Positions 22,340 through 32,689 of a stretch of 64,000 bases of DNA are shown one piece after another. Within the stretch, counting starts at the first letter, position 1. Each line of letters opens with the position of its first letter. The notes below the pieces were generated by a model. The model was not told the origin of the DNA, searched no databases, and was given only the letters and a program-made list of their open reading frames with translations. Source of the stretch: Dicyema japonicum (taxonomy: Eukaryota; Dicyemida; Rhombozoa; Dicyemidae); the NCBI GenBank assembly GCA_011109175.1, contig RDEW01000002.1, positions 1,408,111 through 1,472,110 of the forward strand, read 5' to 3'. The position numbers were made by a program, and so were the translations under genes.

Positions 22340-23690
22340 ACTAATCCTTGGCGACAGGGCTGTTTTATTTGTATTTTCCATTCAATAAAGGTTTCAACTC
22401 TCCTAGAGCCCTACAACAGAGAAGTTGACTTTGTTTTTACAATTTGTTCTGCTATGCTGAGATGAGTAATTAAAACATTACTACTCATCGGTGGAAGAAC
22501 GATAATAAGGATCCTTGTTTACCATCAATATTTTAAATAATATTAACAATCTTCATGAGTTGTAATGAGATTTGAAAACTTTAATTACTCTGATCATCCT
22601 TTAATCCTTTCTCTTAGTTTTTCCTTTCTTGGCTTTCCCTCGTTTTTGCTATCAAGATTTGATGGTAGGAAAGAAAGGGACTTGGGTCTAGAATTTCCAG
22701 GGTTTAGCTGTGACGGATATGAAACGAATGGTCAAGTATTTTTAAGGTTTCGTCTCTAAAAAACTGCCTATCGTGGATGAGTGTCTGTCATTGTGAAGTT
22801 TAAAAAAAAGTCATCAACAAAACCGACTTCCTGGCATGGTTTTTTCCCACTATTCGACGGGAGAAGATTTGGTTTAGTATGACGCAGGTTTTTGTGAGTA
22901 CTAAATTGATCAACTACCAAGAAAATGTTTCATTTACTTTTCGATAAATTAACTTCCCATTCAAGCAAAACTGTTGAGTCCACCCATGCTTTTTGGAAAT
23001 TCTTAACCTTACCGACGTTCCCTTGAGAAACAGTCTCAAAAGTTCTTGATGTTGCTTCGTTCCTTTGCTATCGTGAGAGTCAACACGCCTAGATAGATTA
23101 ATTAATTTATTTTATTTTTTTAAAAATGTTTTACAATATGGGAAACCTAAATTTTTTAATAAATTGTACATTACTCGACGTGTAGTCGCCACCTTGTTTG
23201 GTTGTTTCTTTTACTTAATTTTATTTTTATCTGTTCTATTATTACATATTTGTTTCAATATTATATTTTTGGATATCAAATACTGTTGAAGCTGTTATCA
23301 AAATGTCTAATATATATTTCGGTAACCTATAAAATATATTGATTATTCAACAATATTTGACTTTCTATATTTATTGTTGTCAGAATTTGAAATTATAAAA
23401 AAATTTATTGTATAATTTTTTCTATCACCATTTTGAAATTTTTATTGTATTTTTTGAAAAAATAGCACTATTCAAACAGAAGGTGGCTTTTCAATCTCAT
23501 CGATTTTTTTGATGAATGATTTTCTTTGATACTATCTTCCTTGAAACGGAGTCGGACGCCTTGTGGATATTAACTGACTCGAACAGGCTTATTACTCAGA
23601 CTTTACAAATTACAAAAAAATGAAGAGAATAACCCACGTGGCTGTTTGAGTCTGTGACGATCTTTTGGGTAATAATAGATTCATTTTTCA
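22340..23690. other. AT-rich, no gene recognised
   Basis: No convincing coding frame. The plus ORF at 22,565-22,759 is Phe/Leu/Ser-rich with no motif. Long A/T tracts lie at 23,100-23,480. Confidence 0.4.
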
Positions 23691-23704
23691 TATATACAGA
23701 ATAG

Positions 23705-23840
23705 GAGATCAATCCCACAATGGCGGCAATGTTGTGTACCATTGAACAAGGATTTTTCCGAACCTAATCTAGACAGGCTAGTTGTAAGTTGGTTGCTATC
23801 AGGAGAGTCCCCCACAATATACCTTTCGAATTGCCTGGGC
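23705..23840 (+). repeat. dispersed repeat, pair of 59,880-60,006
   Basis: About 130 bp shared with 59,880-60,006 in the same orientation, starting GATCAATCCCAC and running through CTAGACAGGCTA and AGAGTCCCCCACAAT, with scattered differences. Both copies lie next to LINE material. The repeat itself has no recognised coding content. Confidence 0.7.
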
Positions 23841-24138
23841 ATCAACTCGTCTCAAATTAATTGATTAAAATTTATAACAATTTTATTCTAATTTCAACAA
23901 TAAATTTTCTCAGTATGTTTAAAGTAACTACCATTTCTAAGCATTCTTGCATCTTTTGCCAAGTATCTTAGTTTTTCTTCTTTTTTGTGATCAACATCGA
24001 TTATTGTTAAATAATTGCTCTTCTTAATTTTAATCAATGTCAAATCTGATTTTTTCTTTAGTAAGTAGTACCTCAATAAATTTGGCAATATTTGGATGGG
24101 AGATACCTCACAACCTATCGTGTTATTCTAGGTTCACC

Positions 24139-24225
24139 CTTCCGCTTCCTCGATTAACTTGATGAACTCAGACGTGCTCGGACCAATAATGCCAGACGTC
24201 TAACCGGATATCGTCTGGACAACTG
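24139..24225. repeat. dispersed repeat related to 63,040-63,125
   Basis: About 80 bp with diverged similarity to 63,040-63,125 (shared AACTCAGAC/AGCTCAGAC, CTCGG(A/G)CCAATAA, CAGACGTCT). The other copy lies at the 5' part of a CR1-type LINE, so this is probably a fragment of that family. Confidence 0.45.
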
Positions 24226-24539
24226 TTGAAGACACCTCCATTGATTTCTGTTAAGATTAGGTAATTAGTGAATCATTCATGCGCTTTGTGAACGTTAAAT
24301 TTGAGCATGAAAAATACCAGATATTTATAAACGCCCTACTTTTTAAAAGAATAATTTCTTATTAATAAAAAAATCCCTTTACTTTTAAAGGGATCTTGAC
24401 GCCGTTTTCCTTTATTGGACATCAGTTTTACCACAACCTGCCACCAATTGACTCTTCAGCCAATTGGCTTATTCTTTGTGTAAATTGCATATAAATCAAT
24501 AATTAATGTGATTATATATCACTCACAAAATTAACAAAT

Positions 24540-24972
24540 TTTTACAGTCGGGCTTGTATCTGTCGACCTCTACCCCTTACAGCGGTGATTGACTGAATTA
24601 CATTGTCATGATCTTCATTGGTTCCATTCTGGATCTGGATGCTCTTTGAATTGATCTTTCCGTTAGTCTCGGGGTAGACCTGTGCCAGAAACATCGTGTT
24701 GTGGACGTAAAAGGTTTCACCCACTCTCTTGTAGACTCAGTGGCCGGTTCCATGCCATACCACCATTAACAGGGTCTTGAAGCGCGCTCTTGAAACGGCT
24801 GGAAACCCATCATCTCTGGAAACGGTGGGTCTAGCGAGACGGTCTCTTTGTTAAGATCATTTGAGAGAATGATATCAAAACTCAGTAACGAGCGTTCTAA
24901 GATATTTGGGTCCATGAAATCAAATGTCTGTTCCAAAGGATTTCTTTCAGATTTTTTAAGGGAAACAGCCAT
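24540..24972 (-). CDS. hypothetical two-part gene, unrecognised
   Basis: Two minus-strand frames abut. The first, from an ATG at 24,972, reads MAVSLKKSERNPLEQTFDFM, then SLLSFDIILSNDLNKETVSL. The second reads RFKTLLMVVWHGTG, then GETFYVHNTMFLAQVYPETN, and ends with AVRGRGRQIQARL at a TAA near 24,540. A 20-nt GT..AG stretch near 24,790 would join the first frame to the text RFKTLL, but one stop remains before VYKRVGE. The composition is clearly protein-like and non-repetitive, so this may be a host gene with very short introns, or its remnant. I do not recognise the family. Confidence 0.45.
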
Positions 24973-25329
24973 TCAATTCTTTCTGCTGGATCATTTTGAT
25001 TATTTAGTTTTGAATAAATAAAATTTCTTGTTGTTTTAAATCAATTTAATTCGCACATAAAGCTCATCGGTTAAAGTAAATTCGCATATCTCTTTTCTGG
25101 GCAAAGGAAAGTCGATTGTCTCAGTTTTCTCTTTAGTCGATTTCAAGCGCGAGAGGAGACGCGGAGAAGTGGTGGATACAATGGAGGACTACATACTTAT
25201 GATGGTGCTGCTAATTGTGGAAACAGAGATCACTTGACTGTTTAGTATCTATCTTTCTCGATGGGGATTTAAATAAATAAGACTCCGTTAATAACGCAAG
25301 TATGGTGTACAATAGTTCTAGTACTATAG

Positions 25330-26750
25330 TCTCCAAATTCTCATCCCCCTTAAAAGACCCTATATATAAATATTCGATTTATCTTTTTCAATTTTCTCAA
25401 TGTCCTATTCAGTGACAGAAGAATGTCACGATGTTTAAAGCAGGGAGAACATGGGAGAGCATATAGGAGTTTGGGCATGCCGATGCTATTCTTCAAAAGG
25501 AAGAACGCTGTATGACATAAGTAAGGAGAGTTTCTCCGTAACTCTAGAGAGTTCATCCTCTTTTGTTAAAGATGGCGCCGCAGTTCCTTTTCTTCAAGTG
25601 GGCTCCCAAAAGTATGTATGTTCCTTAGGTACGACAGTAATTCCAGGTAGTTCCAAGTTGAAGACTCGACCACGTTGATAAAATCACTCTCCGAGTATGT
25701 GATACTTATTAGCTCCGATCTTTAATTTATCTCAACTCCGTGGTTTCGTAGTGCCGGCACGGCATGTGACAGAACGTCATGAACTTTTCTCCACGGCCCT
25801 CCAATCGTGGCGTCATAAAGATACTTGAGGTTTAGTTGTGTGTTTATAGAGCGGACAATTTCATCGATGGCCAGAGCGAAGAAGTGGACCAAGTAGGTCC
25901 CCTTGTTGGACTCCAGTCTCCGAAAGATAATCTTGTCCCCGAAAACCAGTGAAGAATTGGTTCCGTAAGCAAGGTAGACAAGTGGAATAAGTTCCGGGGC
26001 TCGTTTGCTTTTAGTTTGAAATTTGATCCTTCCGCAGTATATTGAAGGCATTGGAGATATCCAGCTTGACTTCAAAGTGTAGGTTTTGTTCGTCTTTCTG
26101 TCCAAAAAAACACCTCGGAGCATGCACTGCCGCCTCGCATCCGGTCCTTACATTAGCCCCCTAGTTGGAGGGGGATAATTCTTCAGATATCCTCGGACAG
26201 ACAATACTGCATACGATTTTCGGTGTCACTCTTCTGAAATAGTTGCCGACCGCGATGGGGCGGACCTTACCTTCGGGTTTTTGAAGGTCAGTAGATGTGC
26301 ACTGAAAAGAAGCTCTCTTGCGTGAGGAGGAGTATCTCCGTTCAAAATACGCATAACCAGTTTTGTAGTTGATTTGACAAGGTTGCATCCACCAACACAT
26401 GACGGCCTGATTTCCAGATGCTCCATATCTCTGAGATTCCGTTGGGAGTTGAAGAATCATCTTGATCAACAGCTTACAGGAGCTCAATAAGATAGATATG
26501 CAAGGAGCGCTAGATATGTGGCTGAGTCGTTCTCCCAAAGCGAATTGGTAAGGGTGCTTGGTCCCTTGGTCGTCAAATATAACCTTCCTAAGACATTCAG
26601 TATAGGTCTGGAGAAGGAGTCGATTGTTTTGAGCGGTACATTTCAGTTCTTTGATTTTATACTTCATGTATGCGTCGGTGATTTTACTCAACACCTCAAG
26701 ATCTTCCATCGAAAAGGCTTTCTCAGAACGCTGAACAGGATGTGAGGGTT
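25330..26750 (-). mobile_element. R2-like LINE, rearranged reverse-transcriptase fragment
   Basis: Minus-strand frames read NYFRRVTPKIVCSIV (near 26,230), FFGQKDEQN and LDISNAFN (near 26,070), GVQQGDLLGPLL (frameshifted, near 25,900), and KYLYDATIGGPWRKVHDVLS (near 25,810), where YLDD has become YLYD. Then come the thumb pieces KEDELSRVTEKLSLL. The subfamily is the same as 54,990-56,830. The part upstream of 26,430 carries text that belongs to a more C-terminal segment (VIFDDQGTKHPYQFALGERL), so segments are out of order and the copy is rearranged as well as frameshifted. Confidence 0.75.
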
Positions 26751-26829
26751 GTTCTAATGCTCCCCTACTTTCTCAGAGATTATGTGACGAAATAGAAATC
26801 ACATCAACTCTTTGAAGCTAAGAAAAAAC

Positions 26830-27515
26830 ATCAACACGACAGGCTATCTTTTGCATGGACTTGACAATGGGAGCCTAAGAATCGGCATTTCACATCGTCT
26901 TCTCCTGCAAGAAGATCCCTAGAAGATTCCCATGCATGCTGGATAACGATCTCCCATTTACAAAGGACACTCTCTTGTATGTGATGAACCTGTTTTGATA
27001 CTTTTTCCTCCACAAATATTTGATTTCCACCACGAACTCAGACTGTCCTGACTCTGCCGAACGGAGGATAGCTGGATGCATATTCTGTTCTTAAGAACCG
27101 TTTCCGTTTCATCCCAATTGCATTTGTGACTTTTGTGGATAGGCCTGTCAGTGTTCGCAATCTCATAAAGGCTGGGATGTCATCGGAAACGGTGTTGGTT
27201 CCTCTAAGGTCATGGAATTGGGCCGATGCTCATGATCCTTCAACTTCTTTTAATTTTCAGTTTGAGTAGATTCGAACGCGATTTTCGTTCATTGGATACT
27301 TCCTCTGTTAAGACCACAAGATTTCTGGGTCTCCTGAGTGTGTCATCTCGTCTATGCTTACGAAAAGTAAGGACTTTCATACCTATAAGTAGACATTTAG
27401 TAGAATAGAAATACGTCACTGTTTCAAACTTTTGGACAAAATTTACGAGATCAAAGAGAGGAATCCTGTTAATCAAATATTCATGGCTCTTCAATTCGAT
27501 TTGATTCATGAACAT
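26830..27515 (-). other. coding-like remnant, unassigned
   Basis: Minus-strand frames with protein-like text: NQIELKSHEYLINRIPLFDL (27,500), then RPRNLVVLTEEVSNERKSRS (about 27,300), then VSDDIPAFMRLRTLTGLST (about 27,170), then SGQSEFVVEIKYLWRKKYQN (about 27,040). They share a direction and may be one decayed gene or the N-terminal region of the adjoining R2-like element. No motif decides between these. Confidence 0.3.
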
Positions 27516-27867
27516 TTCTTTTTGCTGATCAGCTTATTTATTTAAAGGCCCAAATAGGCATAGGAATAAAAACCAGATCAGCTAAAAAATGTAAATGACA
27601 AATAGAATATGGGAATATATTTCGTGAATTAAAAAAGTCTTTAAAATTAAAGGAAAAAAGAGTAAACGGTTGTCTTCGGGTGCCCTGACTGCGTGACTAT
27701 TCCGTCTCAGGATTGCGAGCGACATTCGCTCAAATAACCAGCAGCACTCACGAGGAGTATTAAAAGTTGATAAAAAAGTTAATTCATTTTTGTTATAAAA
27801 TTTAATTTATAAATAAAAATATTTTTTTAAACAAAAATGAATAAATTATAAAATTATTTGGCGAATG

Positions 27868-27921
27868 AATTCTCAAGTTTTGACCATCATTTCTCAAGTT
27901 TTGACCAACATTTCTCAAGTA
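27868..27921. repeat. short tandem repeat, 21-bp unit
   Basis: The unit TCTCAAGTTTTGACCAYCATT occurs twice, followed by a partial third copy. It lies just upstream of, or at the very start of, the O-acyltransferase reading frame. Confidence 0.7.
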
Positions 27922-27938
27922 TTAGTATTATAAATATA

Positions 27939-29381
27939 ATGATTCATGGGCTACTCTACATTTCCAAATATGTTATAAATATCCTGATATGCAGAATAAT
28001 TTCCTTCCATGTGATCAGAAATATAACTCTTCGCTACATATTTTCTATTTTAGCAGGATTTTATCTCCTTTATGGAGAATATGGAATGTTATTTCTCACA
28101 TTAATTATTTCAGAGAAGGATTCCACGTGTTAGCTCATTCACTGATAATATATTTGATAATATTGTACATTCCACACACTGGAAAGTCTCTTGCTCATCT
28201 TCGTATCTTTCGTATATTTGGGGGTACTACATTTCAAAACTGCGTGGGAAAATTATGAGAGTTTAACACAGTTGGCATTGCTAAGTTTGTATTGGAGACT
28301 TATTGTTAGCCCAATAATGATTTCAACCCAAAGATTAACTGCTTTAGTTATGTCATGCCACGATGGTCACCATAATGTGGAAGAAGTAAACGAGAAATAC
28401 GTTCTAAAGTCCTCATATATTGAATCGTAGAAAACATCCATCCTTGTTACAAATCCTTGGATATATTTTCTGTTTCCATGGAGTACTCTTTGGTCCTTTC
28501 TTCCATTTCAACGACTACGTAGAATACTTAGAATCCAATGAGGTAGTTTGCTTATTTCATGTAAGAAACCAAAGTTTCCCATAAAAGTTGTTTTAAAGAA
28601 GTTGATTTCTTCGCTATTAATTATTCAACTATCGAGGTATTTACTAGACTACAGAACACCATGGTGGATATACGGTGTGTTTTTTTGTTATCCCCCAGAA
28701 AAATCCATGGAAATAGATTCCGTTGTGTCGTTTTTTAGGTTTTATTTTTACGCATTTCTGTGCATCTTTGCGGTTAGAGTAAAGTACTATTTCTTCTGGT
28801 TGTTTTGTATAACATTGTCCTCAATTTAGCTGATGGATTGTTTAATTTGGCTGGATTCGGATATGACAAGGAAACCGACAACTGGTCCATGACGACAAAC
28901 GTAGATATTCTTGGTTTTGAGGTAGTTTTGAAGTCCCATCTTAGTTTGCTTCTCACATGCAGAAGGCTGTTGCTAGTTGGAACATGACAACAGTGAAATG
29001 GATCCGCTACATCCTCTACAGTAGAAATATTCCGTATAAACGGATCAAATTGTTTATCTTTATGGCTGCCTGGCATGGAGTCTACTCAGGATATTACATT
29101 TTCTTTCTGAACCTTTACATGTTTTTGCATGCAACTATAAAAGTATGACAGTGAATCACGTGTAGATGTACAAGTTCACCAAACGAATGAATATTTCACC
29201 AATGTTATCAAAAGCTGTCCAATCAGTGTGGGCTCTCGTATCAATTGGGTACATCTCCATCCCCTACGTCGTCCTCACATTGATAGTACACTTGAAATCT
29301 ATTGGTAAGGAATGTCGTTATTTTAGGTCTGTCGGCTTCTCTTTGCATTTTGTGGCTTTAATTATTATTTTAGTACTCTGA
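27939..29381 (+). CDS. MBOAT-family lysophospholipid acyltransferase with eight ultra-short introns
   Basis: Membrane-bound O-acyltransferase of the lysophospholipid acyltransferase type, which moves acyl chains from CoA onto lysophospholipids in the ER membrane. Nine exons are 27,939-28,087, 28,114-28,164, 28,187-28,408, 28,431-28,542, 28,566-28,674, 28,699-28,806, 28,830-28,921, 28,945-29,142 and 29,166-29,381. The introns are 26, 22, 22, 23, 24, 23, 23 and 23 nt, all GT..AG. The joined frame is 418 residues, close to family length. Motifs in order: RLTALVMSCHDG, HPSLLQILGYIFCFHGVLFG, RVKYYFFW, AGFGYD, the conserved Asn in SWNMTTVKWIRY, and the catalytic His in AAWHGVYSGYY. Many hydrophobic segments fit a multi-pass protein. 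The start is uncertain: the frame is open to 27,858 and the family's first helix may lie there. The last 30 residues could also be spliced differently at 29,307. Confidence 0.9.
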
Positions 29382-29384
29382 CTG

Positions 29385-29755
29385 GGAATATATTTTTGAC
29401 GGGGGAATTATTTTATTTATTTATATTTCAATTATGTTTGTGAATAAGACTTGTGTCTTACACAAAAATAAGTAATTGTATCATGTTATTGTCTAACTTC
29501 TTTTGAATTGAGCCACTGCGTTTCTCTTTATACCACTCACTATTGTCTAGCTACTCTTAAATCTATACTGTGGTTCCATTAACTGTTTCATGTTATCTTC
29601 TAGCTCAATGGACTTTCGTTTGAGATCAATAATAACTTAACCAACATCACTCCCTTGAACATTCTGTAGTCTACTAACATACTTTTAAGAGTCCTCTTGA
29701 TCGTAATAGATTGAACATATTTTACTTACAATTATTTCAAAATCGGAATTTTCCC
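29385..29755. other. intergenic, no gene recognised
   Basis: AT-rich sequence downstream of the O-acyltransferase. No coding frame or RNA structure stands out. Confidence 0.4.
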
Positions 29756-29757
29756 AC

Positions 29758-30040
29758 AAGTTTTGAAATGTAGTACCCCCAAATATACGAAAGATACGAC
29801 AAGTGAGCAGGAGACCTTTCCACTGTGTGGTATGTGCATTATTATCAAATATATTATAAGTTAATGAGCTAACACGTAGAATCCTTTTCTGAAATCATTA
29901 ATATGAGAAATAACATTCTATATCTTCCATAAAGGAAATAAAATCCTACTAAAATAGAAAATATGTAGCGAAGAGTTATATTTCTGATCACATGGAAGCA
30001 AATTATTCTGGCATATCAGGATATCTATCACATTCACAAA
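29758..30040 (-). pseudogene. inverted partial duplicate of the O-acyltransferase 5' exons
   Basis: The reverse complement matches 27,965-28,240 over about 280 bp with scattered substitutions and small indels. It covers exons 1-3 and both of their introns, so the copy was made at DNA level rather than from mRNA. Intron 2's donor has changed (GT to GC) and small insertions shift the frame, so it cannot encode the protein. It lies about 380 bp downstream of the parent gene in opposite orientation. Confidence 0.88.
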
Positions 30041-30059
30041 GGAAAACTTATCGATATCT

Positions 30060-30345
30060 TGGAGAATTTGGTTGAGGCAGTACAGTGTCAGAATAATCCT
30101 TCTATTACTCGGAACAACGCAACTACGTGTACGTTTTGGAAATTTGGAGTCTGTCCCAATCGAGACAATGTACGGGGTACGCAGGGAAGATTCTTGTCAC
30201 TGGTTCTTTTGTGACATATCTGGAAGGCGGCACTCAGAGACTTCAGACTATTAATGTGGCGAACTTATTTCAAACTGAAGTGATTTATGCAGATGATATC
30301 GACTATATATCCAGGAATTTGCTAATTTTATACTATATATAGGAA
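30060..30345 (+). mobile_element. APE-type LINE, reverse-transcriptase palm fragment
   Basis: Plus frames read RIILLLLGTTQLRVRFGN, then ETMYGVRREDS (the GxxQGDS motif, altered) and EVIYADDIDYIS (catalytic YADD box). They are offset by a frameshift near 30,190. The pattern matches the 32.3, 41.7 and 52.8 kb fragments. Confidence 0.7.
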
Positions 30346-30712
30346 TCCTACACACGCCTCGGAGTTAAGGGTATCAGGTCGGCGCTGAGATCGCCTTTCC
30401 AGCATATGTGTAATCGAAGCCTTTTGGTTCAAGATATCCTACGTTTTCCAACTGACTTTCTTGGGAAAAAGTCTTCGACGAAGCTCGTCGCGAATGATGT
30501 GAAACTGGTTTGGATATGCCGAACGATCCTTCGAGCAACGCGTGACTGGGATGATGTCTACTTCAAGAATATCTTCGACGTTGCTGAGAGCTCTTGAAGC
30601 GGCAATGCATCCCGGCAGTACTGAGCCCGTGAGATTGGACCCCGGAGATGGGAAAAGACCGGATGGGTTAACTATTTTTCCGTTCACTGACGGAAAATCG
30701 CTCGTATGAAAT
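30345..30712 (+). mobile_element. R2-like LINE fragment, thumb to endonuclease start
   Basis: Plus-strand text reads RSALRSPFQHM, then LLVQDILRFPTDFLGKKSST, then LEAAMHPGSTEPVRLDPGDG with GKRPDGLTIFPFTDGKSLV. After GKSLV the sequence leaves the family abruptly. Part of the finger region is missing compared with 34.1-35.2 kb, its closest relative, so the copy carries an internal deletion. Confidence 0.75.
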
Positions 30713-30719
30713 TTTTTCA

Positions 30720-31135
30720 TTTGCATTCCTAATATTTTTCTGAAATTATAATAATTTTTCAAAGCTTCAGGAAAGAAATTGAGGTATAGTTCAAATTCCT
30801 AGCTACTTTTATAGCAATGTTTTTAAGAATAGGTCCTGAAACGGGAATAAATTCTTCCCTTGCTTTAAAAAAGCATTCATAAACAATTCTATCGAATTTC
30901 TGTGACAGACTGTCTCTTCTCTGAAATTTGACTAAGACAATTTGATTGTACGGACCCATTATTTATAGAGTTCATATAATTTTGTTTAATTCTTGATACT
31001 GCTCCTAAAAAATAGAATTATCAGATAACCTTTACTAATTTTATACTTTTTGACAATATCTCGCTCATGAAACAATTTTCGTTGATTTCTTGGACAATTT
31101 TAAGCTTTAACTCCAGAGTAAGCTTCCTCCCCATG
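30720..31135 (-). mobile_element. Tigger/pogo-type transposase N-terminal fragment
   Basis: From 31,135 downward on the minus strand: GRKLTLELKLKIVQEINENC and YKISKGYLIILFF (first helix-turn-helix), then FIPVSGPILKNIAIKVARNL (CENP-B-type second DNA-binding domain, IPxSGPxLxxxA). Stops and frameshifts are present and the catalytic domain is missing. Confidence 0.7.
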
Positions 31136-31195
31136 ACAACAAAAACGTAAATCTAACACGCGAAGTTTAAGAAAATGTTATATAATTAAATTTAA

Positions 31196-31330
31196 TATTA
31201 ATTGCAAGAAGGGTTATGGCTAAGACAAAAAATTGAAATAGCCATACTCCGAGAGAACTCGACGCAATCCACGCAGCAGGCTTCCTCAACTGACATTTGT
31301 TTAATTGTTAAAAAAAATTTTTGTATAAAA
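31196..31330 (+). mobile_element. R2-like LINE, very short 3' tail
   Basis: The text QEGLWLRQKIEIAILREN, followed by the same 3' tail as the 17.4-kb copy (AACTGACATTTGTTTAATTG), identifies a 5'-truncated insertion of only about 120 bp. It shows that very short insertions of this subfamily occur. Confidence 0.8.
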
Positions 31331-31514
31331 AAAAATTGCAAGACTTTATATAAATTAAAAAAATTAAGTGCCCCACTAAGAGGTTCAGGTAATTTCCAAA
31401 TTTGGAAATTACTGTATAAAAATGATCTAATTTTCAAACTGCCCAAAACCTGGGGGTGCTCCAAAAATAGATGTGCCCCAATGAGGAGGTCCGCCCCAAA
31501 TGGAGGTTGCACTG

Positions 31515-32080
31515 TACCGATTCAATCTCTTGAATACAATCCGATCCATAATCTTTGATGTAGAACATATAAGGCATATTGGCCTATAACTAAAAAGACC
31601 TTTCTCGACTTTCCAGGTTTGAGGATCATCTTCACAATAGAACGCTTCCATAACGGAGGTTGTAGAACAAATAGTAGTTCATCGGACCCTTCTTTAAACA
31701 TAGTCATTGGAATGCTATCGAATCCAGGAGCCTTGTGTTTGCACTCGCGTATAGAAATTCTGACTTGTGACAGAGTGATTTCCTCTACCAGACTTTCCAG
31801 ATCGCCCATAGAGTAATCCATAGAATTAGATATCTCCTCTGAAAATTTCTCAGGTATAATACTAACAGGGTCAACTCCCTGTATTTTTTCCAGTTGTTTT
31901 CTGATACCGAAGGTACCCTTTCCAGGGGAATTGTGTTTCCCTCTTGATCGGCCAGCACAATATTTTTTGCCTTTAAATTTTCATCATTAAGCCTTTTGTA
32001 CATTTTTCAGAAACAAGGGTTCTTCCAGTTAACCTTCGAGGCTGCATTCTTCAATTTATTTTCGGCATTCACTTTCCAAA
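31515..32080 (-). mobile_element. APE-type LINE, reverse-transcriptase N-terminal fragment
   Basis: Minus-strand text: LESLVEEITLSQVRISIREC, then KAPGFDSIPMTMFKEG, then IVKMILKPGKSRK, then SKIMDRIVFKRLNRY. These are the first motifs of a LINE reverse transcriptase (KAPGxDxI, KPGK). The part with the catalytic box is not attached. Confidence 0.7.
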
Positions 32081-32099
32081 CTCTTTGCAATATTTTTTG

Positions 32100-32500
32100 A
32101 ATCACATCAATTCTTTTTTTCAGAGTTGTCCTGTCCCACAAATCAACACATCGTCTGTGCTTCGCCTTCGGAGGATTCCGCTCGCGAATAAGATTCCGTA
32201 TTGTACGTGGGCAAGACTGTTTGTTCTTCAGAAAGCTCTTGGAGTCGACAGAAGATTACTGTTATTGCAAGTTTCTTTAATGAAGACTGCCAAGAATGAT
32301 TCGCTTACTACTTTCTGGGACTAAACTTACTGTCCGAGTTTTAAATAGGACCACTGGAACACCACAGAGTGACTCGCTTTCGCCTGTCCTTTTTATTGTA
32401 TACCTTGAGGCAGAGCTGAGATCCCTCAGGATGCGAAAGACATATGCCATGGAAATATTTTATGCCGACGATATTGATTTTTTATGTTAAAATAACTGTA
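32100..32500 (+). mobile_element. APE-type LINE, reverse-transcriptase palm fragment
   Basis: Plus-strand frames read LQKALGVDRRLLLLQ, MIRLLLSGTKLTVRVLNRTT, GTPQSDSLSPVLFIVYLEAE and EIFYADDIDFLC. The YADD box is intact. It ends in stops just after the box. Confidence 0.8.
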
Positions 32501-32689
32501 AATTGGAACGGTTATCGGGCGGAATCTCCAATGAATGAAAATACTGGGTTTTGACCGTCAACATGAAAGACCGAGTTTATAACAATTACAAGATAACCTG
32601 AGTATGATGAAGAAGGTTGGAGGAAAAAAGAAAATTGGGATCTTTACTTGGAGACAGTGATCACATGAAGCACAGGAGGGTCATAATGT

